A stretch of 64,000 nucleotides of DNA. It comes from Bugulina stolonifera. Its lineage: Eukaryota > Bryozoa > Gymnolaemata > Cheilostomatida > Bugulidae. The position numbers and the translations under genes were made by a program. Positions within the stretch are counted from its first letter, which is position 1. Each line of letters begins with the position of its first letter. Below are positions 38,397 through 50,482 of this stretch, one piece after another. The stretch spans positions 9,604,496-9,668,495 of the forward strand of contig OW285193.1 in NCBI GenBank assembly GCA_935421135.1, in the 5' to 3' direction. The notes beneath the pieces were generated by a model. It was given only the letters and a program-made list of their open reading frames with translations, made no database searches and had not been told where the DNA came from.

Positions 38397-40428
38397 TTAA
38401 TAGCTGTGCACAAGACTCAAGGTAAAACAACTCCTACTGCCAATTCTCTAGTGTGCACTAGAATCCTATGTACAGCTAAAATCGGTGTCCAAACTTCTTT
38501 GCAAGGTGTAAACTTCTTACAATTATACAGACATATCTGATTAGATTTATCGCAGTAGGCTACATGTACATCTAAAAATAGATTCTCAACATTCATGAGC
38601 CCAAGATTTTTTTAACTTAAAGTGTATGCTAATTAGTATATTCTATTATTTATAGTTTTTCAATATTATTTATAGTTTTTCTAGCCCAAGTTCCTAAATC
38701 TCCATATACCTAAAGCTCCTAACACCACCACTACACGAGGTCTCTTTTTTTAAGCAAATATTCATATCAAATAAATTGTCTCATGCAAAGCATGGTATGT
38801 ATCTTTTGCTACAGTTGGATTAGCAGCAAATAAAATGGTGGCATAATAAGATTATCAGAGTATCGGTCGTCGGACAAATCTAATTATAGCTAATATGCAT
38901 GAGCATATGGCTGACCTTGCATTTAGCCCCAAACCAATAACACCAGTATTATAGTTGTTGTTCTGGTTGTTTAATTATATTCGAACTTAAAAGCATTTGT
39001 ATATGCACAGCAGCACGTACACTGCATAGTGCACCTTGTTGTTTGAATATGGTGGTACAGTTTTGGTTATATCTGCTTACTTAAAACTAAGGGTTTGGTG
39101 TACAGCTGTAATCTTGGAGCCTCAACCCATGGGCAAACAACTGGCAGATAAAATTATATTCAAGTATGTGATTTGTTTGCTTCAATAATTTATAGAAATT
39201 AGAGGTCCGCTAATATTGATCTTTCGTACAATTATAGTGTAAGTGATTCCCTAGAACTCTGGCTATGTTACACAAATACAAATTTCATTATACCAAGGAG
39301 TAAGACTCCTTGGTTATATAAACAAAAACAGCTACAGTGGAACTTGCTTAATTCAACCTCGGATAATTCAAAAGCTTGGTTAGTTCAAACTATTAGCCTT
39401 GGTCCCTGCTCAGCACTATATAATGACTCTAAGTGATCTTACAATTAAAACTCAGGCCTAATTCAGACCAATTATGGCTCTACCTTAGCGTTTAAATTAA
39501 GCAAGTTTCACTATACTTACGTAGTTTTCAGGCTGAACTATTGAATGCAGCGCATTTACTCTAGAACATCTTTAAGTTTATTACAGCACTAAATTCTTCC
39601 ATTAATTGACGAATTAGGATACCATGTAATTATTATGTTTTATTGTTTGCGAATCTAATCTTAGCTTTCAACTGGTTTTTTTTTCATTTATCTACAGTGT
39701 ATCTAGGTTATGTAAAACTTGGCTTGCCAATGTTAAATTCTATACCACTTTCGCTGGACGGAATTTACCACTAGTCAAAGTTAATATGAAAAAAAATTGG
39801 TGAAGCAGATCCAGTTTGGAGTGTGGGCTAAATTAAACAAACCCTGAGAGCTACTTATTACAAAAACTCATTATATTTTAGAAAAATCATAACCTAGAGT
39901 GGGATGTGAAACGATATACACAACTCAAGACTATAATATTATGTCCATACAGTGTCAATAGCAGCTGGAGTGCTATAGAAGAGCTCATGATGGGCTTTAC
40001 ATTTATAATTTAAATTAAACAATTTCATGTCTAGGACTGTGGAGTAGTTTCTAGGTATGTATAATGCATGCTTATTGAGACAAATCAATTGTCACTGTCA
40101 TTCTCATATTGTAGATTAATTTGGCAATACACGCCTGGACAAGGAGTTGATGCCGATATACATTCCATTTATAAGGAGAACAAGAGCGAGGCAGCTTTAT
40201 ATTTGTAGAACAGTGTAACATTTATTTAGATTGGATTATTGATCACAATCTAAGATATATGGACAAGAATAGATGTACTAGTGGAGGCAGAGAAATATTA
40301 TGTATGCTTATTGCAATGTGTACACTGTGTAAATGGGTTAACTAGGCAATAGCCTGTAGTATCATATCAAACAATGAATTGTCAAAATTGCCAAATAATC
40401 TCCATACATATTTACGCTGAGATACCAT
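38397..40428. other. Intergenic region with a pogo-like MITE
   Basis: It holds the 179-bp element at 39335-39513 and the 3' untranslated region of the minus-strand peptide gene. An AATAAA on the minus strand at 40221-40226 lies about 200 bases past that gene's stop. No other gene was seen. Confidence 0.6.
39335..39513. mobile_element. 179-bp pogo/Tigger-type MITE
   Basis: The left end CAGTGGAACTTGCTTAATTC and the inverted right end (reading TAGTGAAACTTGCTTAATTT on the minus strand) match with few changes. TA dinucleotides flank both sides (39333-39334, 39514-39515), as for Tc1/mariner/pogo elements. Internal GATAATTC/TAATTCA motifs are typical of such ends. No coding capacity. Confidence 0.82.
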
Positions 40429-43082
40429 TTACTTTTTTCCAAATCTGAATATTTCGCCCCGTTTAGAAAGATTCTGTTGCTCATCGTCCAGTATCTGAAA
40501 TAGAAAGTCTTCAATTTGTCTGTTTAGAACATCTCGGCTGAATATGAGGGTCTTTAGTTCTGCTAATAGAGACTGTTTAGGAGAGATTGGTGCAGCTGTG
40601 TCGTATTCCTGCTGTCTCCCACCAGCGTATCCTTCAGGATGCTTCTGTCCACTTAGTTGGTTAGTATGTGCAAGAAGCTGCTCTATTAGCTTTTCTCTTC
40701 CTTCTGTACTCCCTAAAACAAGAAGCTGCTCTATTAGCTTTTCCCTTCCTTCTGTACTCCCTAAAACAAGAAGTTGTTGAGCTCAAGCGGCAGCACCAAT
40801 GATTTGTTGGTGATAATGAATAATGCATGTATATAATATTTTATACAGCGTCATTATATTGAAGTATAATGGCGTTCATGTTAAAAACTAATATACTAGC
40901 ATCACTGAATACAAAAGTAGAGACACTTTGAGGGTAGTACTTTATAGGCTATTGTGATTCAGATTTCTTCTTATAGAGCATCAGCATTGTATCATCGGCT
41001 TATTATTATACTTGAGAATGTACATACATGTATGTATTACCGAACTGAATATACTATAAGTTGCGTGCATTTCCTTCAAATCAAATTACGTCAACTGCGT
41101 AAATCTGGATAGTTGCATAATTTGGAAAATGGGGCAACAAATTGATCTGTACATCTACAAATAGACTGTCTACGATGCAGGGCAGAAATTAGGTTATACA
41201 AACCAATATGTCAGTTATTATAAGAGCATAGCTTCGCCGTGAGAATTCCCACCTATGACTTATTACTCTACTATGTAACTGTTTCTTATCAATCCACTTT
41301 AGATGTTATTACTTTGCATCTAAGGTGAGGAACATCAGCAAATATTTATATTGCTCTATTATCTATGTTTATTGTTTGAAGTTGGCTCTCTCTAGTGGCC
41401 AGAGCAATATTTGCCAAGGCACTACTGTCCCCTCTACAGCTACTGCCCTTGGGTAATAATTAAATTTGAAATCTGTGAATTTACCATTATAAATAAATGT
41501 CCAATTTTGTGAGGTCACCCAAATAGAAGCCAGTCAGTCACTGCTGTGAATAGAAACATGTCGTCAATTTTCCACAAAATGTTTTGAAAACGTAACATAC
41601 TTTATACTGGATATAGGTCTATGTGTAAGCAATAGAGTCGCTACACAATGCATGGTGAAGGGAGGGGGAGGATGCGAGCCGAGCTGTGGTGGCAGACATG
41701 TTGGACTCAAGTGAAGACATAGGTAACAATTAATGGCGGCATAGTAACAGGTAATAGCATAGGTAATAAGTGGTGGCATAAACAATATATTGATATTCCA
41801 AAAGTTTCAATACAATATTTGTTTGCTTTGTCAGATTCCAATTAATGCAATTACTGTAGTAAATAGTAATCACTGGACCTAACAGAGCTGTGACCAATAA
41901 TATTCTATTTATAGCATAGCAGTGATTAAACTTATTTTTATTATGCTATCAGATTCAATTAATCTCTCACCTGATGATCATCTATAAGCTACTGTATGGA
42001 TTATAAAGTTTTAAGCATAAATTAATACAGTTTAAGTATAAAATATTCTAGGCCTTTCTAATCACCGGGCAGCTCACTACAATTTGTTTCACATCCTGTG
42101 ATTTAACCTGCTACAAGGTGAAAGCTATTTAAAAATACGTGTATGTAAGAAGAATCGACAGTTTTATTCGTTCTGGCTGCTTTTTACATTGTAAACGTTC
42201 TGGCATCCAATACAGATATTTATGTTGACAGTCTTACAGCTGATTCCTTGAATAAAATATATTGCTGCAAACAATTGAGAATCGTCAATTGCACTCATAG
42301 CTAACTAGGTTTGAAGTATGCAGATGATATGCTGAATCACATTTATGTGTAAGTGCTTTTTGCCTTGTATAGCTTATATTGTTTCTGATTGTTTTACAGA
42401 AGAATTATTATTTTAGTCGTAAAATAATAATGGATGTAGTTACTTGACTGCAGGCTATATGTGCCTTGATAATAATTTGCTGTCTACATGACTTGCAACA
42501 GTTGAAGTGTCTATCATGCAGAGGAATGTAACACTGAAATTGTTTTTGTAGAATACATTTTGTATTTGTGTGATGTTAATGTTTAGCCTAGTTTGAGTAT
42601 CGCACAGCAAGCATGTTTGTCATGATGTACCTTTTTCAGACTAGACCTCTTCCCAGATACACCCACTATAATTAATCCCAGTAAGAAAACTAGGCTCTGA
42701 ATGCATCAGCATTTATTTTTTAATTTGAGGTAGGTAGAGAAGGGAGACAAGGTAGCACAGGAGCAATATAAGGTTGAATGCCCTTTACGGGAATTGAACC
42801 TGGATCTCCCACGTGAAAGTTCAGAGCCCAACCACTAGTTCATTGCTGCTCCTTGCTAGACCTCTCGTAGTATTCATTAGTTATAAACCTTACTGCATTC
42901 GCTAATCAACTGCGAAACAGAATATTGCAGTTCTTGTTTGACTAAAATTCAATTTTGGAATTAATAGATTATTTACTAGAAGGGAACTTGCCTTGTTTTG
43001 AGTTAGCCAGAGGACCAGCGAGCCCCATATGAAGTATAGTCAACATACAGACGAGTGTAAATACTTGGGTGGAGATTCCCAT
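40429..43082 (-). CDS. Secreted amidated RFamide-type peptide precursor
   Basis: Two exons, 42977-43082 and 40429-40760, phase 1, 145 residues. The ATG sits in AAGATGG, a good initiation context, and an acceptor-like TTTGTAG at 43096 suggests a 5' UTR exon upstream. Residues 1-22 form a signal peptide (hydrophobic VFTLVCMLTILHMGLA, then GPLA). A long Gln/Glu/Leu-rich spacer predicted to be helical follows, starting with two in-frame copies of STEGREKLIEQLL. The C-terminus reads QNLSKRGEIFRFGKK, then stop. Lys-Arg is a prohormone convertase site; Gly-Lys-Lys at the end is the classical carboxypeptidase and amidation signal, so the predicted product is GEIFRF-amide, alone at the C-terminus. AATAAA lies about 200 bases downstream. 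The donor TCTA/GTAAAT is weak, so an extra small exon could exist. The cassette is direct from sequence; secretion and amidation are inference from known neuropeptide processing. Confidence 0.75.
40671..40766 (-). repeat. 48-bp in-frame duplication including the splice acceptor
   Basis: Units 40671-40718 and 40719-40766 differ at only one base. On the minus strand each contains CTTGTTTTAG/GG, so acceptors exist at 40760 and 40712. As 48 is a multiple of three, use of either acceptor keeps the frame and yields one or two STEGREKLIEQLL modules (145 or 129 residues). When the distal site is used, the second acceptor is itself translated as LVLG. Confidence 0.9.
42711..42852 (-). mobile_element. 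tRNA-derived SINE
   Basis: On the minus strand a tRNA-like head shows an A-box-like AACTAGTGGTTGG (about 42829-42841) and a perfect B-box GGTTCAATTCC (about 42790-42800) at normal spacing. The body ends in an A-rich tail (about 42711-42729). It lies 117 bases downstream of the signal-peptide exon, within the intron of the peptide gene and in the same orientation. Confidence 0.75.
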
Positions 43083-44391
43083 CTTGGTCCTCAGTCTACA
43101 AATTTGATAATAAATTATTTGAAATAAGTAAAATTTTTTAAAATTATCTGAACTATGATACATTCGCCACACTGCACACCAACAGACTTAATTAAACTTT
43201 CAATTATGTTGGATGCTATCTAATGAAATGTTTAAACTAGCAAAAGTGACCAATTTTATATTATATTTTTAAGCAAAACTATTAGAATGGTCGCGTTTGG
43301 GGACCAACATTGCATAAGCCAGACAAAATAATTTAGCACTTTCATATGCTGCATAACATCCACCTTGGCTACCTCTAATTGACAGAAAGCCAAAAGATGA
43401 TGATATACTGATGTGAACAAATTATAAAATAAATGAAACAATATTAGCTAATAAAAATGCAAAATTTAAATTTAGTGTACTTATATTATGTAAGTAAATC
43501 ATTATAAATAATATGGCTAAGGTACCTGTTTTGTTTGTGTTTATAACAAGCAACTTGGAGGTAGTATAGAACTTGCTATTCAAAGCTCGTAGTAGCAACC
43601 AAGTTTATGTTCTGATACTGAACTGTATGAATGTGTAGCTCTTCCTTATATATGCCAATCATTATCCTCCAATAATTATAGCACTCCATCTACGTGCACA
43701 ATACAACAATTAAAACCATCAGACACTTTAAGATAGTGAGGCTATATTATACTGGCTTATCAGCATTGTGTGAAATCAAGTGATATAGCAAACATTGCAT
43801 GAATTATCTTAATTGCAAAATCAATTGTACTTACTGAGAATTCCTATAATTTTCAAAATATCATATCTCGATGACAGGTAATATTTAGTTGGTTATATTG
43901 AAGCCACTCTTGCTTGTACAGAAGCATGTATATGGACACAGACTATTTGTTATAATATATATTGTAGTTGTTCTATGGCTGAATTGCAAAATTTACTAAA
44001 ATGCATTGGATTTGACGCCAGCAATAACCTGGATCTTGACATAAATGAATCATATAGTGGAGTAAATAGGCGCTATTTTCAGATCAGGCCGAGTGAATTA
44101 GATATTGGCTAAACACAGGTGGCAATATGATGGCATGACAGCGTAGTGAGCAACTTGCTGCCGGTTTAAATCATATAAATTCCTGCAATGAAAGGTGAGC
44201 TCATCCAATCACAGCCATTCACAGCTTGTCGGGCACATAACAGTCAACATCCGAGTTCAGTTAAATAAGATGACGAAATACATGAAAGTAGCCAACAAAA
44301 TGGTACTTTGCAATCAAGAGATACTTTAAAATTTATTTTCATGCCATATGAGAAGAGATTATGTCGCAATTCTGACCTGTACCTCACCTCG

Positions 44392-44500
44392 CCTGTCTCT
44401 CACCTGTCTCTCACATGTCTCTCACCTGTATCTCACCTGTCTCTCACATGTCTCTCACCTGTCTCTCACCTGTCTCTCACCTGTCTCTCACCTGTCTCTG
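44392..44500. repeat. 12-bp minisatellite CCTGTCTCTCAC
   Basis: About nine tandem copies with occasional variants (ACATGTCTCTC, CCTGTATCTC). Several frames stay open across it only because the unit length is a multiple of three. It is not a gene. Confidence 0.92.
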
Positions 44501-47224
44501 CTCTGTCCTGTGTGGGTGCTTGCCGTAGACCATGCTCAATTAAACTCCTCTACTTAACCCTGTGCTGTGCGTTTTCCAAACTTGCCAAGTTCAAATGATG
44601 AAAATCAGGGAAATTCAGTATTTGGGTGGGGGGGGGGGTGTATTTTGGGTGGGGTACCAAAATTGTATTGTGTGGCTTCTATTCTTAGGCTATACATTGT
44701 TTTTCAAAAATATATAATTCAAGAAATACTTCGACTCCTACTCTTGTTAATAGAAAGGTGTTTATTTAAGCTGTATGATATAATATTGTGCAGTCGTTAT
44801 GGACATAACTATGTTGACATTGCAAAGTGGGTAGGTTACGGGTAGGTCGGAATGTTTTAAAAAGCTTTTAAGAAATTAATGTTAAAGATGACAGCTCTAC
44901 CCTACGTTTTCCTTGGACACAGCTCTACACATAGTGAACTGCTATAAATAAAGCAAAATTTTTTCTCAATTTTGAGCAGAAAAACAAATTTAATAGTGCA
45001 AAATTAAATCAAAGTATGCTTTTTTATTTGGAGAGTGTTTCTACGCTTAAAGAAAGTTTAATGCAGGTCTATGCATGTTGTGCTGATGGCGAATTGTCAC
45101 AGCAAGTGGCTAATGATATTTGTAACCACATGTTATATATTTACTTCTAGTGTAGTAAGTAATCATGTATATAGTAAATCTATAGTGAATGGTATATACA
45201 CATTGTACATTGGGTGTAAATTAGTCTATTATATAAATACTAAATATAACTAGTCTATATCTTGATATAATTTATTGTATTGATTAACAAACATCCGCAT
45301 CATGAAGTAAAACATTTTACAAGAATGAATTTACGAAGATGTGACTTTAGATTAGTGACTGACTCATTCATAGCATCAGGTCTTGTATTATGGTGATAAT
45401 TATCTGTATTGATACGCTATTGATTTACTGCTACTTGTAGCTGGGGATATTTTCTAGTATTATCACGTTCATCTATTTTGTTGCAAATGAACAAACACTC
45501 ACAATACTTCTGCTGCTATTTCTTATCATACTGTAGGTGTTGACAGATACATGTTTCATTTGTACGAGTATGCTTGAAGCGTAGGACAAGTAAAAAGGTA
45601 TAATGACAATTTTATATCTATAAGATGTTCAGGCCTAGTGATTTAGTTAGCTGAATGTGTTTTGTGAAAAACCATAGACAACTGAAATCTAAAAGTTACA
45701 GGGAAAGATCAGTAGGGTTATTCGTGCCACTTGGAACCCAAGCTACGAGTATTAGTAGATATGCAATCAACCACTATTATACTTGTACATCAGGTGGGTT
45801 TTGACATTTTCTATGGTACAGTACAAGATGGAAACCTTACTATGTAGTATTATAAGCTAAAGTACTGAGTTGAGCAAACATATATCAGGTGAATGATTGT
45901 AGAATTTTTGTTCCAAATCATATTCTACAAAGCTACACTATAACATTAATAAATATGCTTATTTGATTTAGGGTAATACATGCATATACACATTACTGTG
46001 ATATAGGGCTAACTGGGATTGTCAAAAATAAAATTAATTCTAATACAGTAAGCCTGAAGGGATTACCAGTAGGAAAATGCTAATTTAAAAATTGCATATT
46101 TTTATTAAAAAACTATGGGGCATAGCATTTTCAGGGCCACTATGTTACAACTATATATTCATAATTGAAATGTCAAAAAGGGAAATCCTGCGTGATGTAG
46201 TGGCGAAAATATAGTAGCAGGTTGTTGCAGGTTGTTGCTAGTGCAATGAGCTTCCAATACCATATACATGTAGGTGTACACTGCAGATGTCACAGACTAA
46301 ACTGAATTTGTATATATTAGTATATTATTCACAATATTCACAAACTGTACATGTAATAATAGTTTGCCGTGATGTTGTGGAATTAAAACACAAAGGTATA
46401 ATTAATAATTAAGAATCAATTCCTATACCTCTAATGGAAACCACTCTCTAAAGTGGTTCTAAGCCGTTCTTAACTAATATTTGCACTCACTTACAATATC
46501 GATCGCCGTGCCCGTTAGCTACCTGGTATGGATTGTATAATATTACACAATTAGTTCTATTCAATAACTAAATAACTAATAAGGAAGTATTTATCATCTT
46601 GTGACGTTCAGAAGAAGGAGGTAAACAGGAAATGAATACCACACTGTTTCGTCTAAACAAATACACGTGTAACATAAAAGTAAATAGTGATAAGATCTGA
46701 TGCAAAGCATGTTGGGACAAAGATATGGAAACGCTGCATAAGGTGTTCGTAACCTTTGTCTTGATTTTTTCCTGGTGTCAAAAGTCTCAAGTTTATTTAG
46801 TTATTCACAATATTGTTAATGATAGCAATGTCAAGTTGTTGTTTTGCTGCTTGCAAATTACAGAGATATGAGTGAAAAAACGCATATAGTACATCTGTTT
46901 GCCTGCTTGGAAAATACAAAGCAATCAAAATTTATTCTCAGAGAAGTGAGCTTGTTTTTGGTTAAATATTGCGGATAAACTGAGGGATGTGTAATATTAA
47001 TAGTGTAGGCATCACTGTTCCAACATTTAGCAGATATTTGCCTGGTGTTTGAACAAATGTCTTGAAACTTATCATGTTTATTTTAGCTTATTCTATCCAT
47101 TGCCTGAGTTCCAATGTAGAAAGATGTTGATGATGCTAGGGGAAGAGTTATATGAAAGTTTCCCAATCTTGGGTTTGAAGCTTACAAGAAAGCCTATCTT
47201 CCATGGATAAAAATATTTACATAA

Positions 47225-47266
47225 GGCTGTTGAGGGTTGAGGGTTTACCCTCAACCCTCAACAGCC
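47225..47266. repeat. Perfect 42-nt hairpin
   Basis: GGCTGTTGAGGGTTGAGGGT is followed by TT and then by its exact reverse complement. A perfect 20-bp stem with a two-base centre and higher GC than the surroundings suggests a very recent template-switch event or a functional structure. Confidence 0.95.
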
Positions 47267-47477
47267 GTGACTTATGAACAGCAAGAGCAGCATCTCAACA
47301 CTCCATGGTTATGCATGCGCATGTAATGTTCACTAAGCAAGCTGGTTTCACTTTAATTAATTTGTAATTAGCCACAATTAATTAATCATTAATATGTCAA
47401 TATACATGTAAGTTTACACAATACACTGTGGGATTATAGTGGTTGAAAATACAAATTTAAATTTCCTTCTATATTAT

Positions 47478-47535
47478 GCTAGGCGATAAGATGCTGTAGA
47501 GGCCCCGGGTTCAAACCTCAGTCCAGGGTGGTTAT
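47478..47535 (+). mobile_element. tRNA-derived SINE fragment
   Basis: A perfect B-box GGTTCAAACC at 47508-47517 is preceded by GCGATAAGATGCTGTAGAGG, a tRNA D-arm/anticodon-like stretch. The 5' end appears truncated, and it differs from the SINE at 42711-42852. Confidence 0.5.
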
Positions 47536-47947
47536 TTTCATGGATTTTTAATAAGTCTCTGACTGCTCAGTATACTAAATAAATAACATCATACTATGAT
47601 CACACTTTGCATGACGTTGTATAGCATGGAATTTTATGTTAATGTAGATAAATAGCAGTGTAGATGTATATGTAGATAGTTCCTACTAGTTATTATGTTG
47701 CACTGTGAAGTGTTAAATGCTAGAGAAAGAATTCAAGCAAGTACAAATATTTTCACCTCAGTGATTCTACAAGCTGATGCTAAGAGTATTACTGATTTTA
47801 TATTATAACATGTTGCAAAATTTAAGAAAAAGGTTTCATAGTTTACTCCATGATTCAAGGTACTTAATCCAGTTAAACATGAACATCATTGCATGCCTGT
47901 TCCACAAGGAGGCAACACCACAAGCTGAAACAGTGTTTACACTTTCT

Positions 47948-47994
47948 AAGTTGTCTTCTCTCTTCCTGTATCTTGCTGTAGGAGAGGGCAACTT
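47948..47994. repeat. Dispersed small hairpin, copy 3
   Basis: Arms AAGTTGTCTTCTCTC and GGAGAGGGCAACTT fold into an imperfect stem, matching the family at 34788-34829. Confidence 0.6.
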
Positions 47995-48426
47995 TAAAAT
48001 TATACACAGAGTTACTCCAGAATAATTTGTGGTTAATATAGTAGGGTGTTGTAGTTGCACTTCACACATTGTAGATTCCATCAATATAACTTCAATGAGG
48101 GCTATCAACTGATTTTGAAAGACTTGAGTGGGAAAGGGGAGAGAGATATGTTAGAGTTAATCAACATCATTGGATAAATTCTAATCTGGTATGGATACTT
48201 TCACACACTGACATCAGATGCTGTTTAACAGGTGTTGCCATTGAATGACTGTGTGAGCAGACAAATCAGTGTTTTCAACAATGGCATGGCCCAGCATGCA
48301 CTTTGCCATGATTACTGTTTCTAGAATAACAATTTATTCTATTCTTAGTGTCGGGCGGCCATTTTGGGATTTTTGTTAGCAACCCAGGTAGATCCAAGAG
48401 GTTACGAAGACGCCATCTAGTGTTAA

Positions 48427-48516
48427 ACTCATCTATGTTGTTCTGTACAATGTACCTGATACTTCCAATCAACCGTCAGCAGATATAATATTATTTCTAG
48501 CGATAACACTTATAGA
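48427..48516. repeat. 90-bp segment copied into the metalloproteinase gene
   Basis: These 90 bases are identical to 52635-52724. The segment lies beside a stretch (48376-48410) resembling 718-752. As it is unduplicated here and sits between two copies of a duplication there, this is the likely source. Confidence 0.9.
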
Positions 48517-48701
48517 AGGTCAGACAACTCCAATTTGGAAAATTTTGTGTTTCTCCTCATATTCTGTTGAGATGACAAACACTTTATATTTGAAGGAAGT
48601 ATGTTGTACTATGCACGGACTTAGATGATTTGTTCATCTATAAAGGTCTATTATAAAGTGATGATACGATTATCTCGTGCGTGTACTCAAAGAGTGTCTT
48701 T

Positions 48702-48832
48702 TTACTGTCTTGACATCCCAAACTTCATGTGAAAACCAAATTGGTCAAGGAATTTTCGGGCCTCTTCCGGCACAGGTATCACGAACGTAAAATGTGAGAT
48801 TCTTATCTTTTGTGTGACAAACTTGGGTGTGC
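48702..48832 (-). other. Exon-like stretch, unidentified
   Basis: Minus-strand frame entered after CTCAAAG at 48833 and open to TAA at 48702-48704. It reads like protein (for example VIPVPEEARKFLDQFG and FHMKFGMSRQ at the end). No partner exon, start codon or family was recognised. It could be a decayed transposon or gene remnant. Confidence 0.28.
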
Positions 48833-49475
48833 CTTTGAGTTAGGGAGGGTTTCCCCCACCAATTAAATTCCAGGCCACTAATCCTTTCAGCCTAGGCCAA
48901 GTAGCAATCTTAAAATTTAGTTGTTGACCTCGGGCCTGTTCAAGATAATAGGTATAGCAGAGACACGGCTAACACCAGTCGTTGTTTATAACCTCTTCAA
49001 TAACTCTTGTAGTATGCTACCTACGTGTACATCCACTTTACATATTATATATAGTTATCTCTTTATAAACCACAAAGGAATCAAATGCATGTAAATAACT
49101 TGAGCGATCACAGGGGAAGCAACTACTGATCTACTCTAATGTCCAACCTGTTGCCATTATGCAACCAAAACAAGTAAGCAGGCAAGTAGGGCTAAGTACC
49201 TTGGCCAATTTTTTCTACAAATAGTACTCTAGTTTCAGTTATTGTGGCAAAAAATGGCCAAAAGGTGAATTTTCTAAAGCATCATGTGTTGGCTTGTGCT
49301 CCCTATTTGTTTGTTCATACTAGATATTTTTCCCTCATCAAGTAAAGTGAGGCAGGTCGCTGGTACTGGGTAAGGCTCAGGCTATAAGTGTGAATTTATT
49401 GTGGAACGTGGAATGTGATTGTGAGCTTCTTATCAAGTTGACTTTCTAATGACCTTCACACTACAGGATAATACT

Positions 49476-49489
49476 GTTGCCGTGGCAAC
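49476..49489. promoter_or_regulatory. Palindromic RFX X-box
   Basis: GTTGCCGTGGCAAC is a full match to the RFX consensus GTNRCC, short spacer, RGYAAC. It lies about 1 kb upstream of the metalloproteinase start codon. Regulatory use is inferred only from the motif. Confidence 0.5.
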
Positions 49490-50482
49490 AGCTGTAGTCT
49501 CTAGTATATAACCCAAACATATAGCATGTAATCAATGATACGGAATGTGCTACTGTTCTTGAATACCAAAGCTTAGCCTGTTTTGCTTCATTAGAACTAG
49601 AGGAGGGCGGGTTGGTACACCTAAGCTTCTCTACACTACAGCTTAATGACTGTGTATGTGGTTAATTAGTGGTAAATAGCAGATCCTTTTTGTACCACCT
49701 TAATCCGTATCACTCCATTGGATTCTTACTTAAAAGCGAACTATTTGCAGTTTTATATTTCCTCTATATTTATAGGAATTCCTTTTACCTAGTGTACTAG
49801 CTGATAGCAGTGTATACAGATACTTGGGTCTTCAGGGAATGTATTGCAGGAGAACTAAAACTAGAACTTTCACAGTAAAACTGAACCATTACTTGATAAA
49901 TCTTTATCTGATGTCAACAAGAATATTACTGACAAAATCATTAAACATTTAATAACCATAATATATACATGTATTTATTCGTCTGGAAAAAATTAATAGT
50001 ATTGTACAATTTGATATAATAATATTATTATGATAATATTTGCATCTAAATTATTATTGCATATGGAGCTCAGTGGAGTATCTAGTTTCCTGTAGAATTT
50101 TATAGGAACTATAATAAATTGGTAAATGGGCAGATTTGTTAATAATTTCAACTAGTAAACATTTATATAAAAGCTCTGAATAGTATCCAGTATGATGGTG
50201 TTACCTTTTACACTTCACTAAGCTATGACAACTACATGCAAGTGCATTAGACATTGCTACAAGTCATCGACTTAATCCTATTATGGGTGAATGGTGGAGA
50301 TTATGGATCCACCACTGGGATACTGTCATGCACTATACATAGAAGGGAAAGTTAAGCATTTTGTCATTAGCTGGCTAATCAGTGACAGAAACAGCAAGGT
50401 GGCTGCTGAATGTGTTTAGCACTGGTGAATTGTATTTTCTTTTAGGGTATATTGTGGATTCATAATTATTTCTTTAGTAGAA

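Larger units (their letters stand above)
43096..50482. other. Intergenic region, peptide gene to metalloproteinase
   Basis: About 7.4 kb between divergently transcribed genes. It holds a 12-bp minisatellite (44392-44500), a G tract (about 44627-44638), a perfect 42-nt hairpin (47225-47266), a SINE fragment (about 47478-47535), a small hairpin (47948-47994), the 90-bp source of a copied insertion (48427-48516), an exon-like stretch (48702-48832) and an RFX X-box (49476-49489). No complete gene was seen. Confidence 0.6.

Noticed and set aside
41698..41722. Possible first exon starting MLDSSEDI with a GTAACA donor
   Set aside because: The short GC-richer stretch looks promoter-like, but no following exon with the right phase was found.
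44308..44598. Plus-strand frames with SLTCLSPVSH repeats
   Set aside because: They are produced by the 12-bp minisatellite, whose unit is a multiple of three, and are not a gene.
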